NCBI GenBank assembly: GCA_023401495.1
Contig: JAEXDU010000003.1
Span: 1-22,406 of the forward strand
From: Bacillota bacterium
Lineage (GTDB): Bacteria; Bacillota; Clostridia; Oscillospirales; Acutalibacteraceae
DNA: 22,406 bases
Direction of reading: 5' to 3'
In this document: in pieces, positions 5,457 to 12,568 of the stretch
Layout of the letters: the number at the start of each line of letters is the position of its first letter
Position numbering within the stretch: position 1 is the stretch's first letter
The notes under the pieces: generated by a model
Seen by the model: only the letters and a program-made list of their open reading frames with translations
The model's database searches: none
Told to the model about the DNA's origin: nothing
Program-made: the position numbers and the translations under genes

Positions 5457-5888
5457 ATGGACGAAATCAAGCAAATTTATTTTAGCGATAGTTATTCTGA
5501 TTTTCTTCGCTATTGCGATCTTCACAGCTATAAATGGATGCGCGACCTTGTGAACTGTCGGTTTGAAGAACTGCCGGAGTTAATCCATATTTCTCCCGCA
5601 TTGCTCAGCCGTATCAAAGCCGTGTATGTTCTTTATATGAAGAAACACCCGGAGTGTCTTGCCGGTGTAAAGCAGGTCAAAGCCAAAACTGCCTCCTCTA
5701 TGGAGGATTTGAAAGACCGGCTGCTTGTCGTTTTTCAGCAAAATGCGAATCAGCTGATCCGCATTTCGGATATCACCAAAGCGATTGGCAAGGGCGCAAA
5801 ACGCAGTGATATCATTCATGTATTGGAACACCAAAAATGGTGCCGGATTGTGGACAACAACACGTTTTTTTACGCCCCAACAGATTGA
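5457..5888 (+). CDS. Uncharacterised protein (143 aa) with winged-helix-like C-terminus
   Basis: The ATG at 5457 was chosen because GGAAGG (5442-5447) is nine bases away; the earlier ATG at 5448 abuts that site. The product is all-soluble. The first half is helical: SYSDFLRYCDLHSYKWMRD, then FEELPELIHISPALLSRI, which looks like a helix-hairpin-helix. The second half (RLLVVFQQNANQLIRISDIT, then KAIGKGAKRSDIIHVLE and a closing WCRIVDNNTFFY strand pair) has the helix-helix-helix-beta-hairpin order of a winged helix. DNA binding is therefore plausible, but no named family was recognised. It is a single-gene unit with its own sigma-A promoter and terminator. Confidence 0.75.
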   Translation: MDEIKQIYFSDSYSDFLRYCDLHSYKWMRDLVNCRFEELPELIHISPALLSRIKAVYVLYMKKHPECLAGVKQVKAKTASSMEDLKDRLLVVFQQNANQLIRISDITKAIGKGAKRSDIIHVLEHQKWCRIVDNNTFFYAPTD

Positions 5889-5901
5889 TCCACATAAACA
5901 G

Positions 5902-5926
5902 GAGAGCGCTTTCGCGCTCTTTTTTT
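5902..5926 (+). terminator. Intrinsic terminator
   Basis: AGAGCGC (5903-5909), loop TTTC, GCGCTCT (5914-5920), followed by six further Ts. It lies 14 bases after the stop of the 143-aa gene. Confidence 0.9.
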
Positions 5927-6033
5927 ATTGCAGTCTTTTTATCGTTAAGAGAAGCAGGACAGCTGCTGCTCCAACCATCTGTTGATCATTTAGAACCGGC
6001 GGCTGGTGCACGGTAGATACGCGTTTGAATCTG

Positions 6034-6042
6034 TGTTATAAT
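6034..6042 (+). promoter_or_regulatory. Extended -10 promoter of the ABC-F operon
   Basis: TGTTATAAT combines the TGn extension (6034-6036) with a perfect TATAAT (6037-6042). The -35 at the right distance (TAGATA, 6014-6019) is weak, as is common with extended -10 promoters. The leader to the ABC-F start is about 113 bases; no attenuator with a T-tract was seen in it. Confidence 0.55.
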
Positions 6043-6161
6043 AACCTTATTCAAAAACACAGAGGCATGATGAGCCCGTTCCGCCCCACACGCCGGGAAA
6101 GCCTGTTTCGGGTTCTCTTCTTGCTGTATCGGTATAAAAGTCAACGAAAAAGGAGCAATCC

Positions 6162-7940
6162 ATGTTACTGTCCGCAGAAAAGATTTCAAAGAATTATGGG
6201 ATGAAGCAGCTGCTGCAGGATGTTTCGCTGTATCTGAACGAGGGAAACCGGGTGGGAATCATCGGGATCAACGGTACCGGGAAAAGCACCCTGCTGAAAA
6301 TTCTGGCCGGTGTGGAGCCGCCGGATGAAGGCTCCATCGCCATGAACCCCAACATACAGCTATCGTATCTCCCGCAAAATCCGCTCTTTCAGGATGACTA
6401 CACCATGCTGGAGCAAGTGTTTGCAGAGTTCCCCGCACAGTTTCGCGAGTTGAAGGAATATGAAGCAAAGTCTATGCTGACGCGTCTTGGCATTACGGAC
6501 TTTGACGCGAAAATGGGCACGTTGTCGGGCGGGCAGAGAAAACGCGTGGCTCTGGCTACCGCGCTGATCCACCCTGCGGATATTCTGATTCTGGACGAGC
6601 CGACCAACCATCTGGACAGCGAAATGGTTGCTTGGCTGGAGCAGAGACTTGTCCGCTTCACCGGCGGGCTCATCATGGTTACCCATGACCGGTATTTTCT
6701 GGAGAGAGTCGTCAACCACATCATCGAGCTGTCTCACAGCAAGCTCTACACCTATGAGGCGAATTACTCAAAATACCTGGAGCTCAAAGCCCAGCGAGCC
6801 GAAATGGAAGCAGCCAGCGAACGCAAGCGGCAGGCGCTTTTGCGCAAGGAGTACCAGTGGATCATGCGGGGCGCAAGGGCACGCAGCACGAAAAGCCGCA
6901 GCCGGATCGACCGCTACGAAGCGCTCAGGGATCAGACCGCGCTGGAAACGGACGATACGGTTCAGCTGTCTCATTTATCGAGCCGCCTTGGAAAAAAGAT
7001 TATTGAACTGTCGCACATCACCAAAGCTTTCGATGACCGCACGGTGATTCAGGATTTTTCTTATCTGATGGAACGGGATGATCGAATCGGCATCGTCGGC
7101 AAAAACGGCGCCGGAAAATCCACGCTGCTGAACCTGATCTCGGGGCAGCTTCTGCCGGATGAAGGCACCGTGGAGGTTGGCCCCACTGTGAAAATCGGTT
7201 ACTTTTCACAGGAATCCCGGGAGCTTGACCCGAAGCAGAGAGTATACGACTTCATCTGCGAGGTTGCAGGTGAGGTCAAAACCTCGGAGGGCACTTTTTC
7301 CGCGTCGCAGATGCTGGAGCGCTTTTTGTTCTCACCCGACCTGCAATACTCCCTGATCGGCAGACTGAGCGGCGGCGAGCGCAGGCGGCTGTATCTTTTG
7401 AGCATTTTGATGGAGGCCCCGAACATTCTGCTGCTGGATGAACCCACCAATGATCTGGATATTGAAACCCTGACCATTCTGGAGGATTATCTGGAATCTT
7501 TCTCCGGCCCTGTGCTCGCGGTATCACATGACCGCTATTTTCTGGACAAGGTTGCAGATATGATTTTCGAAGTCAACGACGGCGGCAGCATTCTAAGGTA
7601 CCCGGGGAATTACACCGACTACGACGAAAAGCGGAAAGAAACGCAGCAGCCTGTTGCTAAAAAGGAAGCTCCCTCCCTAAAAGAGATGCCCAAAAGGGCG
7701 CAAAAGCTGAAATTCTCTTTTAAAGAGCAGCGGGAATTTGAAACCATTGAGGACGACATTGCGGCACTGGAAACCAACATCGCCGAATGCGAAGCAGAAA
7801 TCAGCCGGTCCGCCAGCGATTACGTACGCCTGCAAACCCTGATGGATCAAAAAGCGGAGCTCGAATCTGATCTGGAAGCAAAGACGGAGCGCTGGCTATA
7901 TCTGACGGAGCTGGCGGAGAAGATCACCGCACAAAAATAG
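6162..7940 (+). CDS. ABC-F ATPase, Uup/YfmR-like
   Basis: A soluble tandem ATPase of 592 aa with no membrane segment, so a ribosome-acting ABC-F protein rather than a transporter. Domain 1 has Walker A GINGTGKST (35-43), signature LSGGQRKR (from 121) and Walker B ILILDEPTNHLD. Domain 2 has Walker A GKNGAGKST, signature LSGGERRR and ILLLDEPTNDLD. The linker is rich in Arg/Lys (KRQALLRKEYQWIMRGARAR). A coiled-coil tail follows (about 515-592, EFETIEDDIAALETNI onward), the Uup-type C-terminal domain. The span between the first Q-loop (Gln72) and signature is only about 50 residues, shorter than usual for Uup, so a helical insert is missing. It starts behind AAAGGAG and heads an operon with a GIY-YIG protein 17 bases downstream. 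Housekeeping rescue is likelier than antibiotic protection, given the C-terminal tail. Confidence 0.93.
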   Translation: MLLSAEKISKNYGMKQLLQDVSLYLNEGNRVGIIGINGTGKSTLLKILAGVEPPDEGSIAMNPNIQLSYLPQNPLFQDDYTMLEQVFAEFPAQFRELKEYEAKSMLTRLGITDFDAKMGTLSGGQRKRVALATALIHPADILILDEPTNHLDSEMVAWLEQRLVRFTGGLIMVTHDRYFLERVVNHIIELSHSKLYTYEANYSKYLELKAQRAEMEAASERKRQALLRKEYQWIMRGARARSTKSRSRIDRYEALRDQTALETDDTVQLSHLSSRLGKKIIELSHITKAFDDRTVIQDFSYLMERDDRIGIVGKNGAGKSTLLNLISGQLLPDEGTVEVGPTVKIGYFSQESRELDPKQRVYDFICEVAGEVKTSEGTFSASQMLERFLFSPDLQYSLIGRLSGGERRRLYLLSILMEAPNILLLDEPTNDLDIETLTILEDYLESFSGPVLAVSHDRYFLDKVADMIFEVNDGGSILRYPGNYTDYDEKRKETQQPVAKKEAPSLKEMPKRAQKLKFSFKEQREFETIEDDIAALETNIAECEAEISRSASDYVRLQTLMDQKAELESDLEAKTERWLYLTELAEKITAQK

Positions 7941-7957
7941 CTGCGGAGGGACACCGT

Positions 7958-8254
7958 ATGGAGAGCGAAAAAATCACGACATATTACACCTACATGCTGC
8001 GCTGTGCCGACGGCACCCTGTACAGCGGCTATACGACCGACCCATGCCGACGCACGGCACTGCACAACAGCGGGAAAGGCGCAAAGTACACCCGCTCCCG
8101 CAGGCCGGTGGAGCTGGTATTCGTGGAAGGCTATCCCACAAAAAGCGAAGCACTGCAGCGTGAGGCAGCACTGAAAAAACTCAGTCGAACTCAAAAGCTG
8201 CTGCTGATCAAACAGGATGGCAGTCAGACAGAAACAGCCGATGCAAACGGGTAA
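7958..8254 (+). CDS. GIY-YIG domain protein, UPF0213/YhbQ type
   Basis: A 98-residue single-domain GIY-YIG nuclease-like protein. YTYMLRCADGTLYSGYTTD (from residue 10) is the GIY...YIG core in the short UPF0213 form, followed by RRTALHNSGKGAKYTRSRRP and an EAL-REAALKKLSR helix. Relatives are small proteins with proposed roles in DNA repair; catalysis is not established for most. It follows the ABC-F gene by 17 bases with CGGAGGG as ribosome site, so it is the second gene of that operon. The link to the ABC-F protein is probably only genomic. Confidence 0.9.
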   Translation: MESEKITTYYTYMLRCADGTLYSGYTTDPCRRTALHNSGKGAKYTRSRRPVELVFVEGYPTKSEALQREAALKKLSRTQKLLLIKQDGSQTETADANG

Positions 8255-8289
8255 GAACGATCATTTCATATAAGGCGGCGAATACAGAA

Positions 8290-8883
8290 ATGGAAATGCT
8301 GGATATTGTAGATGAAAACGGAACCCCTACCGGAGAAACCGTGGAACGGGAAACGGCGCATCATAGCGGAATCCGCCACCGCACCTCTCATGTGTGGATT
8401 TTGCGGAAACGAAACGGCAAAACACAGGTGCTCTTGCAGAAAAGAAGCCTGAATAAGGATTCTCACCCGGGGTGCTACGACACATCAAGCGCCGGGCATA
8501 TCCCCTCCGGGGAGGATTTTTTAGAGTCATCCCTAAGAGAATTACAGGAGGAGCTCGGTATCACCGCCGCCGCGGATGAACTTATTTACTGCGGATGCTG
8601 CCGCTCGGAATACCGCGGAGTATTCCATGGGCAGAGCTTTTGGGATAATCAGGTCAGCAACGTATATATCCTATGGAGGGACATGGAGGAATCGGAACTC
8701 ACCTTGCAGGAATCCGAAGTGGATTCCGTTCTGTGGATGGATTGGGATAAGTGTCTTGACATGGCCAGACACAAAAAGGCGCCGCACTGCATTCGAATCG
8801 ATGAGCTGGAAATGGTTTTTTCTTCTGTTCCGCTTCTGGATGAAAGCGGTCTGCCGCCCGTCGCCCCGCTTCGGGAGCACTGA
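8290..8883 (+). CDS. NUDIX hydrolase, IDI/YfcD-like
   Basis: The NUDIX box is complete and canonical: GHIPSGEDFLESSLRELQEE followed by LGI matches GX5EX7REUXEEXGU, which binds Mg2+ for cleaving nucleoside-diphosphate-linked substrates. The N-terminus (MLDIVDENGTPTGETVERE, then HHSGIRHRTSHVWI) is typical of the isopentenyl-diphosphate-isomerase-like NUDIX subgroup (YfcD). The true substrate is usually unknown in this group. At 197 aa it has the usual length. A second in-frame ATG at 8296 is possible; AGGCGG at 8273-8278 suits the first. It is the last gene of the operon and is followed by a strong terminator. Confidence 0.9.
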   Translation: MEMLDIVDENGTPTGETVERETAHHSGIRHRTSHVWILRKRNGKTQVLLQKRSLNKDSHPGCYDTSSAGHIPSGEDFLESSLRELQEELGITAAADELIYCGCCRSEYRGVFHGQSFWDNQVSNVYILWRDMEESELTLQESEVDSVLWMDWDKCLDMARHKKAPHCIRIDELEMVFSSVPLLDESGLPPVAPLREH

Positions 8884-8918
8884 AATCCCAAAGAGTTTTT
8901 GAAATACTGTCATACGCA

Positions 8919-8957
8919 AAAGCAAGTCGGCCCAAACTGGGCCGACTTGCTTTGTTT
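8919..8957. terminator. Strong bidirectional terminator
   Basis: AAAGCAAGTCGGCCC (8919-8933) pairs perfectly with GGGCCGACTTGCTTT (8939-8953) around five bases, followed by GTTTTATTT. It ends the NUDIX operon and, on the other strand, lies about 100 bases after the TetR gene. Confidence 0.92.
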
Positions 8958-9051
8958 TATTTAAGGTACAATAACCCTCTGCTCCTGCAAAACGGAAATC
9001 TTACTTCTCTTTTTCATCCGCAGATACCAATCCCGGTCATCTGTTCCATCG

Positions 9052-9615
9052 TCACATCACCGGGAGCGTCACCGATAAAAAGTACTTTGCCAGCTCTTCC
9101 GGCGACTGGCGCATATCGTTTTTGATCCACCACTGCACCATCCCGACAAAGCTGCCCGCAATATGGTTCACCAGGAATTCCTCCGGGACGATCTGATTTT
9201 TCCGCTTTACTCCGGCCAGAAGATGCCTCGTGATCAGCTCATTCAAATACTGCCTGAAAAAGCGCAGAAACAGTTCGCCGCTTTCACAGGATAATATCCC
9301 GATCACGTTCCTTTTGTTATCCCGCAGATGGTACAGGATGTGTGTGACGAGCGAAGCGGGGTCACCGTTCGCCAAAGAAAAGTCGTGGGTGTTTTCCATA
9401 TCCAGATGTTCTGAGAATACGTGATCAAACAGCTCGGTACACATCTCCCTGAGCAAATCATCCTTGGTTTCAAAATGAGAATAAAAGGTGCTGCGCCCTA
9501 CATTCGCCCGGTCGATGATTTCCTGTATCGTGATTTTGGTATAGCTTTTTGAGGATAGCAGCGTGCTGAACGCCTCAAAAATGGCTTCCCTTGTTTTTTG
9601 CTGCCGTCTGTCCAT
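9052..9615 (-). CDS. TetR-family repressor divergent from a heavy-metal ATPase
   Basis: The N-terminal helix-turn-helix is clear: TREAIFEAFSTLLSSKSYTK, then TIQEIIDRANVGRSTFYSHF and ETKDDLLREM. The C-terminal half is the variable ligand-binding domain (LFLRFFRQYLNELI, AGSFVGMVQWWIKNDMRQSP), of the TetR_C type often seen beside transport genes. The ATG at 9615 (187 aa) was chosen because GGAGG lies five bases before it; the longer frame from 9663 has no ribosome site. It is transcribed away from the P-type ATPase at 9798. The palindrome at 9716-9730, and related TTTGTT motifs at 9643-9651 and 9671-9679, are candidate operators, which suggests control of the pump and of itself. Confidence 0.88.
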   Translation of the reverse strand: MDRRQQKTREAIFEAFSTLLSSKSYTKITIQEIIDRANVGRSTFYSHFETKDDLLREMCTELFDHVFSEHLDMENTHDFSLANGDPASLVTHILYHLRDNKRNVIGILSCESGELFLRFFRQYLNELITRHLLAGVKRKNQIVPEEFLVNHIAGSFVGMVQWWIKNDMRQSPEELAKYFLSVTLPVM

Positions 9616-9680
9616 CGCTTCCTCCAGATGAATAAATTCCGCCATTTGTTCAGTAACGTACAACGGCCATCATTTGTTTG

Positions 9681-9710
9681 TTGCCACTTACTGCCTGATG
9701 CTCTTATACT
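9681..9710 (+). promoter_or_regulatory. Sigma-A promoter of the heavy-metal ATPase
   Basis: TTGCCA (9681-9686), 18 bases, TATACT (9705-9710). Both hexamers match at five of six positions. The putative TetR operator begins six bases downstream, over the start site. Confidence 0.6.
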
Positions 9711-9715
9711 AATAT

Positions 9716-9730
9716 CAAACAAATTGTTCG
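9716..9730. promoter_or_regulatory. Candidate TetR operator
   Basis: CAAACAA-A-TTGTTCG is a 15-base inverted repeat with one mismatch between arms. It lies directly after the -10 box of the ATPase promoter, where a bound repressor would block transcription. Similar half-sites (CATTTGTTY) occur at 9643-9651 and 9671-9679. Confidence 0.5.
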
Positions 9731-9797
9731 GTATCGTATTCATTGTACTGCTTTCTTACCCAGAAAGCAATACCGTTCACCTGCGGAGGGAAGCATC

Positions 9798-11669
9798 ATG
9801 TGGAAAACTATTCGAAACACCTTGATAGAGGAAGAAAAGCGGAATCTGACCTTTGTGATCATTTCCGGGATCGCGCTCCTTTTGAGCCTGACAAACGCAT
9901 TGGGCGGCGTACTGCCGTTCGACATCGCTTGGGTCGCTATTGTCCTTTGCGCCATCCCCATTGTGATCGGCTCCGCTGCGGCAGTGATTCAAGAGCACGA
10001 CATCAAAGCGGATGTGTTGGTTTCGATTGCGCTGGTCGCTTCCCTGTGCATCGGCGAATACTTTGCCGCGGGAGAGGTCGCATTCATTATGGCGATCGGA
10101 ACGCTGCTGGAGGACGCGACCGCCCGCAAGGCACGTAAGGGAATCGAAAAGCTGATTCACCTTACCCCTAAAACCGCACGAATCCGGCAAAACGGAGAGA
10201 CGAAGCTCATCCCGGCAGAGCAGGTGGAGGCTGGGGATACCATAGTCGTTTTTGCCGGGGAGACCATCGCCTGCGACGGAGTCATCACCGCTGGGGAGAC
10301 GACCGTCGACCAGTCCGTTATGACCGGGGAATCCATTCCGGCCGACAAGACGGCCGGCGACAAGGTCATCAGCGGGACGATCAATCAGTTCGGCACCTTT
10401 GAAATGCGAGCTGCCAAGGAAGGCAGCGACAGCTCCCTTCAGCGGATGATCCGGCTGGCCGAGGAAGCCGACGCCAACAAGGCACCGGTCGTCAGATTGG
10501 CTGACCGCTGGGCCACCTGGCTGGTGGTTGCCGCTCTCGGCATTGCGGGGGTAACGTGGCTTTTTACCGGCGAGCTGATCCGCGCGGTTACGGTTCTGGT
10601 CGTGTTCTGCCCCTGCGCGTTCATCCTCGCAACACCCACCGCCGTGATGGCGGGCATCGGGAACGCCGCCAGGTTCGGCATTCTGGTCCGCTCCGGGGAA
10701 GCGCTGCAGCGGTTTTCTGAGATCGATTCCGTCGCCTTTGACAAAACCGGTACGCTGACCCATGGCAGGCCGGCGGTAACGGGCATCAAAAGCTTTGACC
10801 CGGCTCTTTCTGCCGACGAGCTGCTCCGGCTGACCGCTTTGGCAGAGCAGCATTCTGAGCATCCGCTTGGGAAAGCGATTCTTGCCGAATACCTTCGCCG
10901 CGGCGGCAAAGCACACGAGGTACAGGATTTTGCGCTCACAGGCGGCATGGGCGTTCGCGCGCTTGTGGATGGCCGCAGAATTCTGGCCGGGAAAGTGGAC
11001 TTTTTAAAGAGGGAGGGCACTCTCCTCCCCCCAGCGGCGCTCAAAGACGCGGATGATTTTTTGGAGCAGGGGGCGACCGTTGTATATGTGAGCATTGACG
11101 GCGCTTTTGCCGGATTCCTCGCGCTTGCGGACAGTCTGCGGCCCACCGCCAAAGACTTGATCGGGGAGCTGAAAGCGGCCGGCATCCATTCGATCCTTTT
11201 GACCGGGGACAACGAGACGACGGCACGGCATATCGCCGCTCAGGCGGAGCTTGAGGAAGTAAGGCCCAACCTGCTGCCTGAAGAAAAGAGCAAGGCTATT
11301 CAAGCGTATCGGTCCGCAGGAAAAACGATCTGCATGATCGGCGACGGGGTCAACGACACGCTTGCCCTGAAAACCGCCTTTGCAGGGATCGCGATGGGCG
11401 GCATCGGCAGCGACATCGCGGTGGAGGCGGCCGACGCGGTACTCGTCGGCGATAATATCGAGCGGATTCCGTATCTTTTCCGGATGGCCAAAAAATCCAT
11501 GAAACGGATCAACTTTAACATTGCCGTAGCCATGACCTGGAATGTGATTGCCGTGTTCCTCTCGGCGGCCGGTGTGCTCAATCCCGTAACGGCCGCGTTG
11601 GTGCATAATGTCGGTTCCGTGTTCGTCGTGATCAGCTCCGCTCTTTTGATCACAACCAAGGAAAGATAA
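9798..11669 (+). CDS. P1B-type heavy-metal-translocating ATPase without N-terminal HMA domain
   Basis: A 623-aa metal export ATPase in the inner membrane. Landmarks are TGES at 176-179 (actuator), the metal-gate FCPCAF with Cys271-Pro-Cys273, DKTGTLT with phosphorylated Asp315, SEHPLGKAI (the nucleotide-domain HP motif) and GDGVNDTLAL at 515 onward. The last helices read HNVGSVFVV with His603-Asn604 and an upstream MTWN. CPC fits Cu or Zn/Cd/Pb pumps, but the final-helix HN is neither the usual Cu(I) MxxSS nor the Zn(II) DxG, so the metal cannot be assigned. There is no N-terminal HMA or Cys/His-rich tail; the protein starts almost directly with the membrane part. It starts behind GGAGGG and is controlled by a sigma-A promoter overlapped by a putative TetR site, an atypical regulator for this family. 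Confidence 0.93.
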   Translation: MWKTIRNTLIEEEKRNLTFVIISGIALLLSLTNALGGVLPFDIAWVAIVLCAIPIVIGSAAAVIQEHDIKADVLVSIALVASLCIGEYFAAGEVAFIMAIGTLLEDATARKARKGIEKLIHLTPKTARIRQNGETKLIPAEQVEAGDTIVVFAGETIACDGVITAGETTVDQSVMTGESIPADKTAGDKVISGTINQFGTFEMRAAKEGSDSSLQRMIRLAEEADANKAPVVRLADRWATWLVVAALGIAGVTWLFTGELIRAVTVLVVFCPCAFILATPTAVMAGIGNAARFGILVRSGEALQRFSEIDSVAFDKTGTLTHGRPAVTGIKSFDPALSADELLRLTALAEQHSEHPLGKAILAEYLRRGGKAHEVQDFALTGGMGVRALVDGRRILAGKVDFLKREGTLLPPAALKDADDFLEQGATVVYVSIDGAFAGFLALADSLRPTAKDLIGELKAAGIHSILLTGDNETTARHIAAQAELEEVRPNLLPEEKSKAIQAYRSAGKTICMIGDGVNDTLALKTAFAGIAMGGIGSDIAVEAADAVLVGDNIERIPYLFRMAKKSMKRINFNIAVAMTWNVIAVFLSAAGVLNPVTAALVHNVGSVFVVISSALLITTKER

Positions 11670-11693
11670 GTGAACAACCTATCTTTCAGCAAT

Positions 11694-11736
11694 AAAAAGA
11701 AGGCCGGAGTTTTTATTGGCTCCGCGCCTTCTTTTT
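11694..11736 (+). terminator. Intrinsic terminator of the ATPase gene
   Basis: AAAAAGAAGGC (11694-11704) pairs with GCCTTCTTTTT (11726-11736), extended by CGGAG/CTCCG with a one-base bulge. It is 24 bases after the stop and U-rich on either strand. Confidence 0.88.
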
Positions 11737-11826
11737 ATCACTGTAAAGATTTGATATCGAAAACAATCGGGAAAATCCATGCGTAGTGATGAACTTTTTT
11801 TACTTTTGAGGGATCGAAAGAAGAGA

Positions 11827-11855
11827 TTGACAAAGTTGCTTATTTGTTGTATTGT
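11827..11855 (+). promoter_or_regulatory. Sigma-A promoter of the second TetR gene
   Basis: TTGACA (11827-11832, perfect), 17 bases, TATTGT (11850-11855). The palindromic operator starts at the last base of the -10 box. Confidence 0.65.
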
Positions 11856-11882
11856 ATGACTGTAATTACAAATTTAGTCATA
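11855..11882. promoter_or_regulatory. Palindromic operator, probable TetR autoregulation site
   Basis: TATGACT (11855-11861) and AGTCATA (11876-11882) form a perfect 7-bp inverted repeat over 14 bases. A second, perfect 10-bp palindrome TGTAATTACA (11861-11870) sits inside it. The site covers the transcription start and lies 12 bases before the TetR ATG, as expected for a self-repressing regulator. Confidence 0.55.
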
Positions 11883-11893
11883 TGGTGATAAAG

Positions 11894-12478
11894 ATGGCAA
11901 CAGCATTCACACAGCAGGAAAAAAGTATCATTCTGGAAAAGCTGAAAAAAGCGGCAAAAGAAAGCGCCGCTTTTCTTGGTATGCGAAAAACGACAGTCGA
12001 TCAGCTTGTGGCGGCGGCAGGTATTTCAAAAGGTGCTTTTTACAAATTTTACGACTCGAAAGAGATGCTCTTTTTTGATGCAATGGAAGACATGCACACC
12101 CAAGTTTACGAGGCCGCGGCGATTGCACTTCGTGAAAACAGCACATCTTCTGCCGCCGACCGGGCCGCAGCGGCTGTACTCGCCGCCTGCCATGCCATGG
12201 AGCAATCCGGTATGATGGCGTTTGTAGAACGGGATGTGCCTTATCTTCTGCGCAAGATACCGAAAGATTACCAACAAAAGCATTACCACAGCGATGAGGT
12301 ACACATTCGCGAACTGCTGGACGCGGCGGCGCTTTGTCCGGCAGGCGGCATGGAGCTTGCCGCCGCAGCGGTTCGGGGCCTGATGCTCACCATCTCTCAC
12401 AAGGAAGAAATCGGCCCGCTCTACCCGCAGGTACTGGAGGCTTTGGTGTACGGCGCCTGTCATAAGCTGTTCCCATAA
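11894..12478 (+). CDS. TetR-family regulator of a hydrolase/methyltransferase unit
   Basis: The helix-turn-helix reads RKTTVDQLVAAAGISKGAFY followed by KFYDSKEML, the standard TetR DNA-binding end. The remainder is an alanine-rich helical ligand domain with RDVPYLLRKIPKD and a closing helix. The ATG at 11894 (194 aa, MATAFTQQEK) was chosen with GGTGATA as ribosome site; upstream in-frame ATGs at 11852 and 11882 overlap the -10 box and operator and lack one. It precedes the alpha/beta hydrolase by 90 bases on the same strand with no terminator seen, so one transcript is possible. The ligand is unknown. Confidence 0.88.
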   Translation: MATAFTQQEKSIILEKLKKAAKESAAFLGMRKTTVDQLVAAAGISKGAFYKFYDSKEMLFFDAMEDMHTQVYEAAAIALRENSTSSAADRAAAAVLAACHAMEQSGMMAFVERDVPYLLRKIPKDYQQKHYHSDEVHIRELLDAAALCPAGGMELAAAAVRGLMLTISHKEEIGPLYPQVLEALVYGACHKLFP

Positions 12479-12568
12479 GACGCTGCCTTTTCAAATGCTT
12501 TTTTGCCAGAACGAGTTAGCCACAGCTAATCAAACAGATCAGATTTTTAAAAAATGGGGTGCTGCACC

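Noticed and set aside
6072..6161. Possible leader peptide or attenuator before the ABC-F gene
   Set aside because: A short frame begins at an ATG near 6068, but its ribosome site is poorly spaced, it runs into the ABC-F gene, and no stem with a T-tract is present.
9777..10916. Long minus-strand open frame (379 aa) opposite the heavy-metal ATPase
   Set aside because: It is antisense to a P-type ATPase with all catalytic motifs in place. The translation is rich in R, G, D and H with no domain, a common shadow of GC-rich coding DNA.
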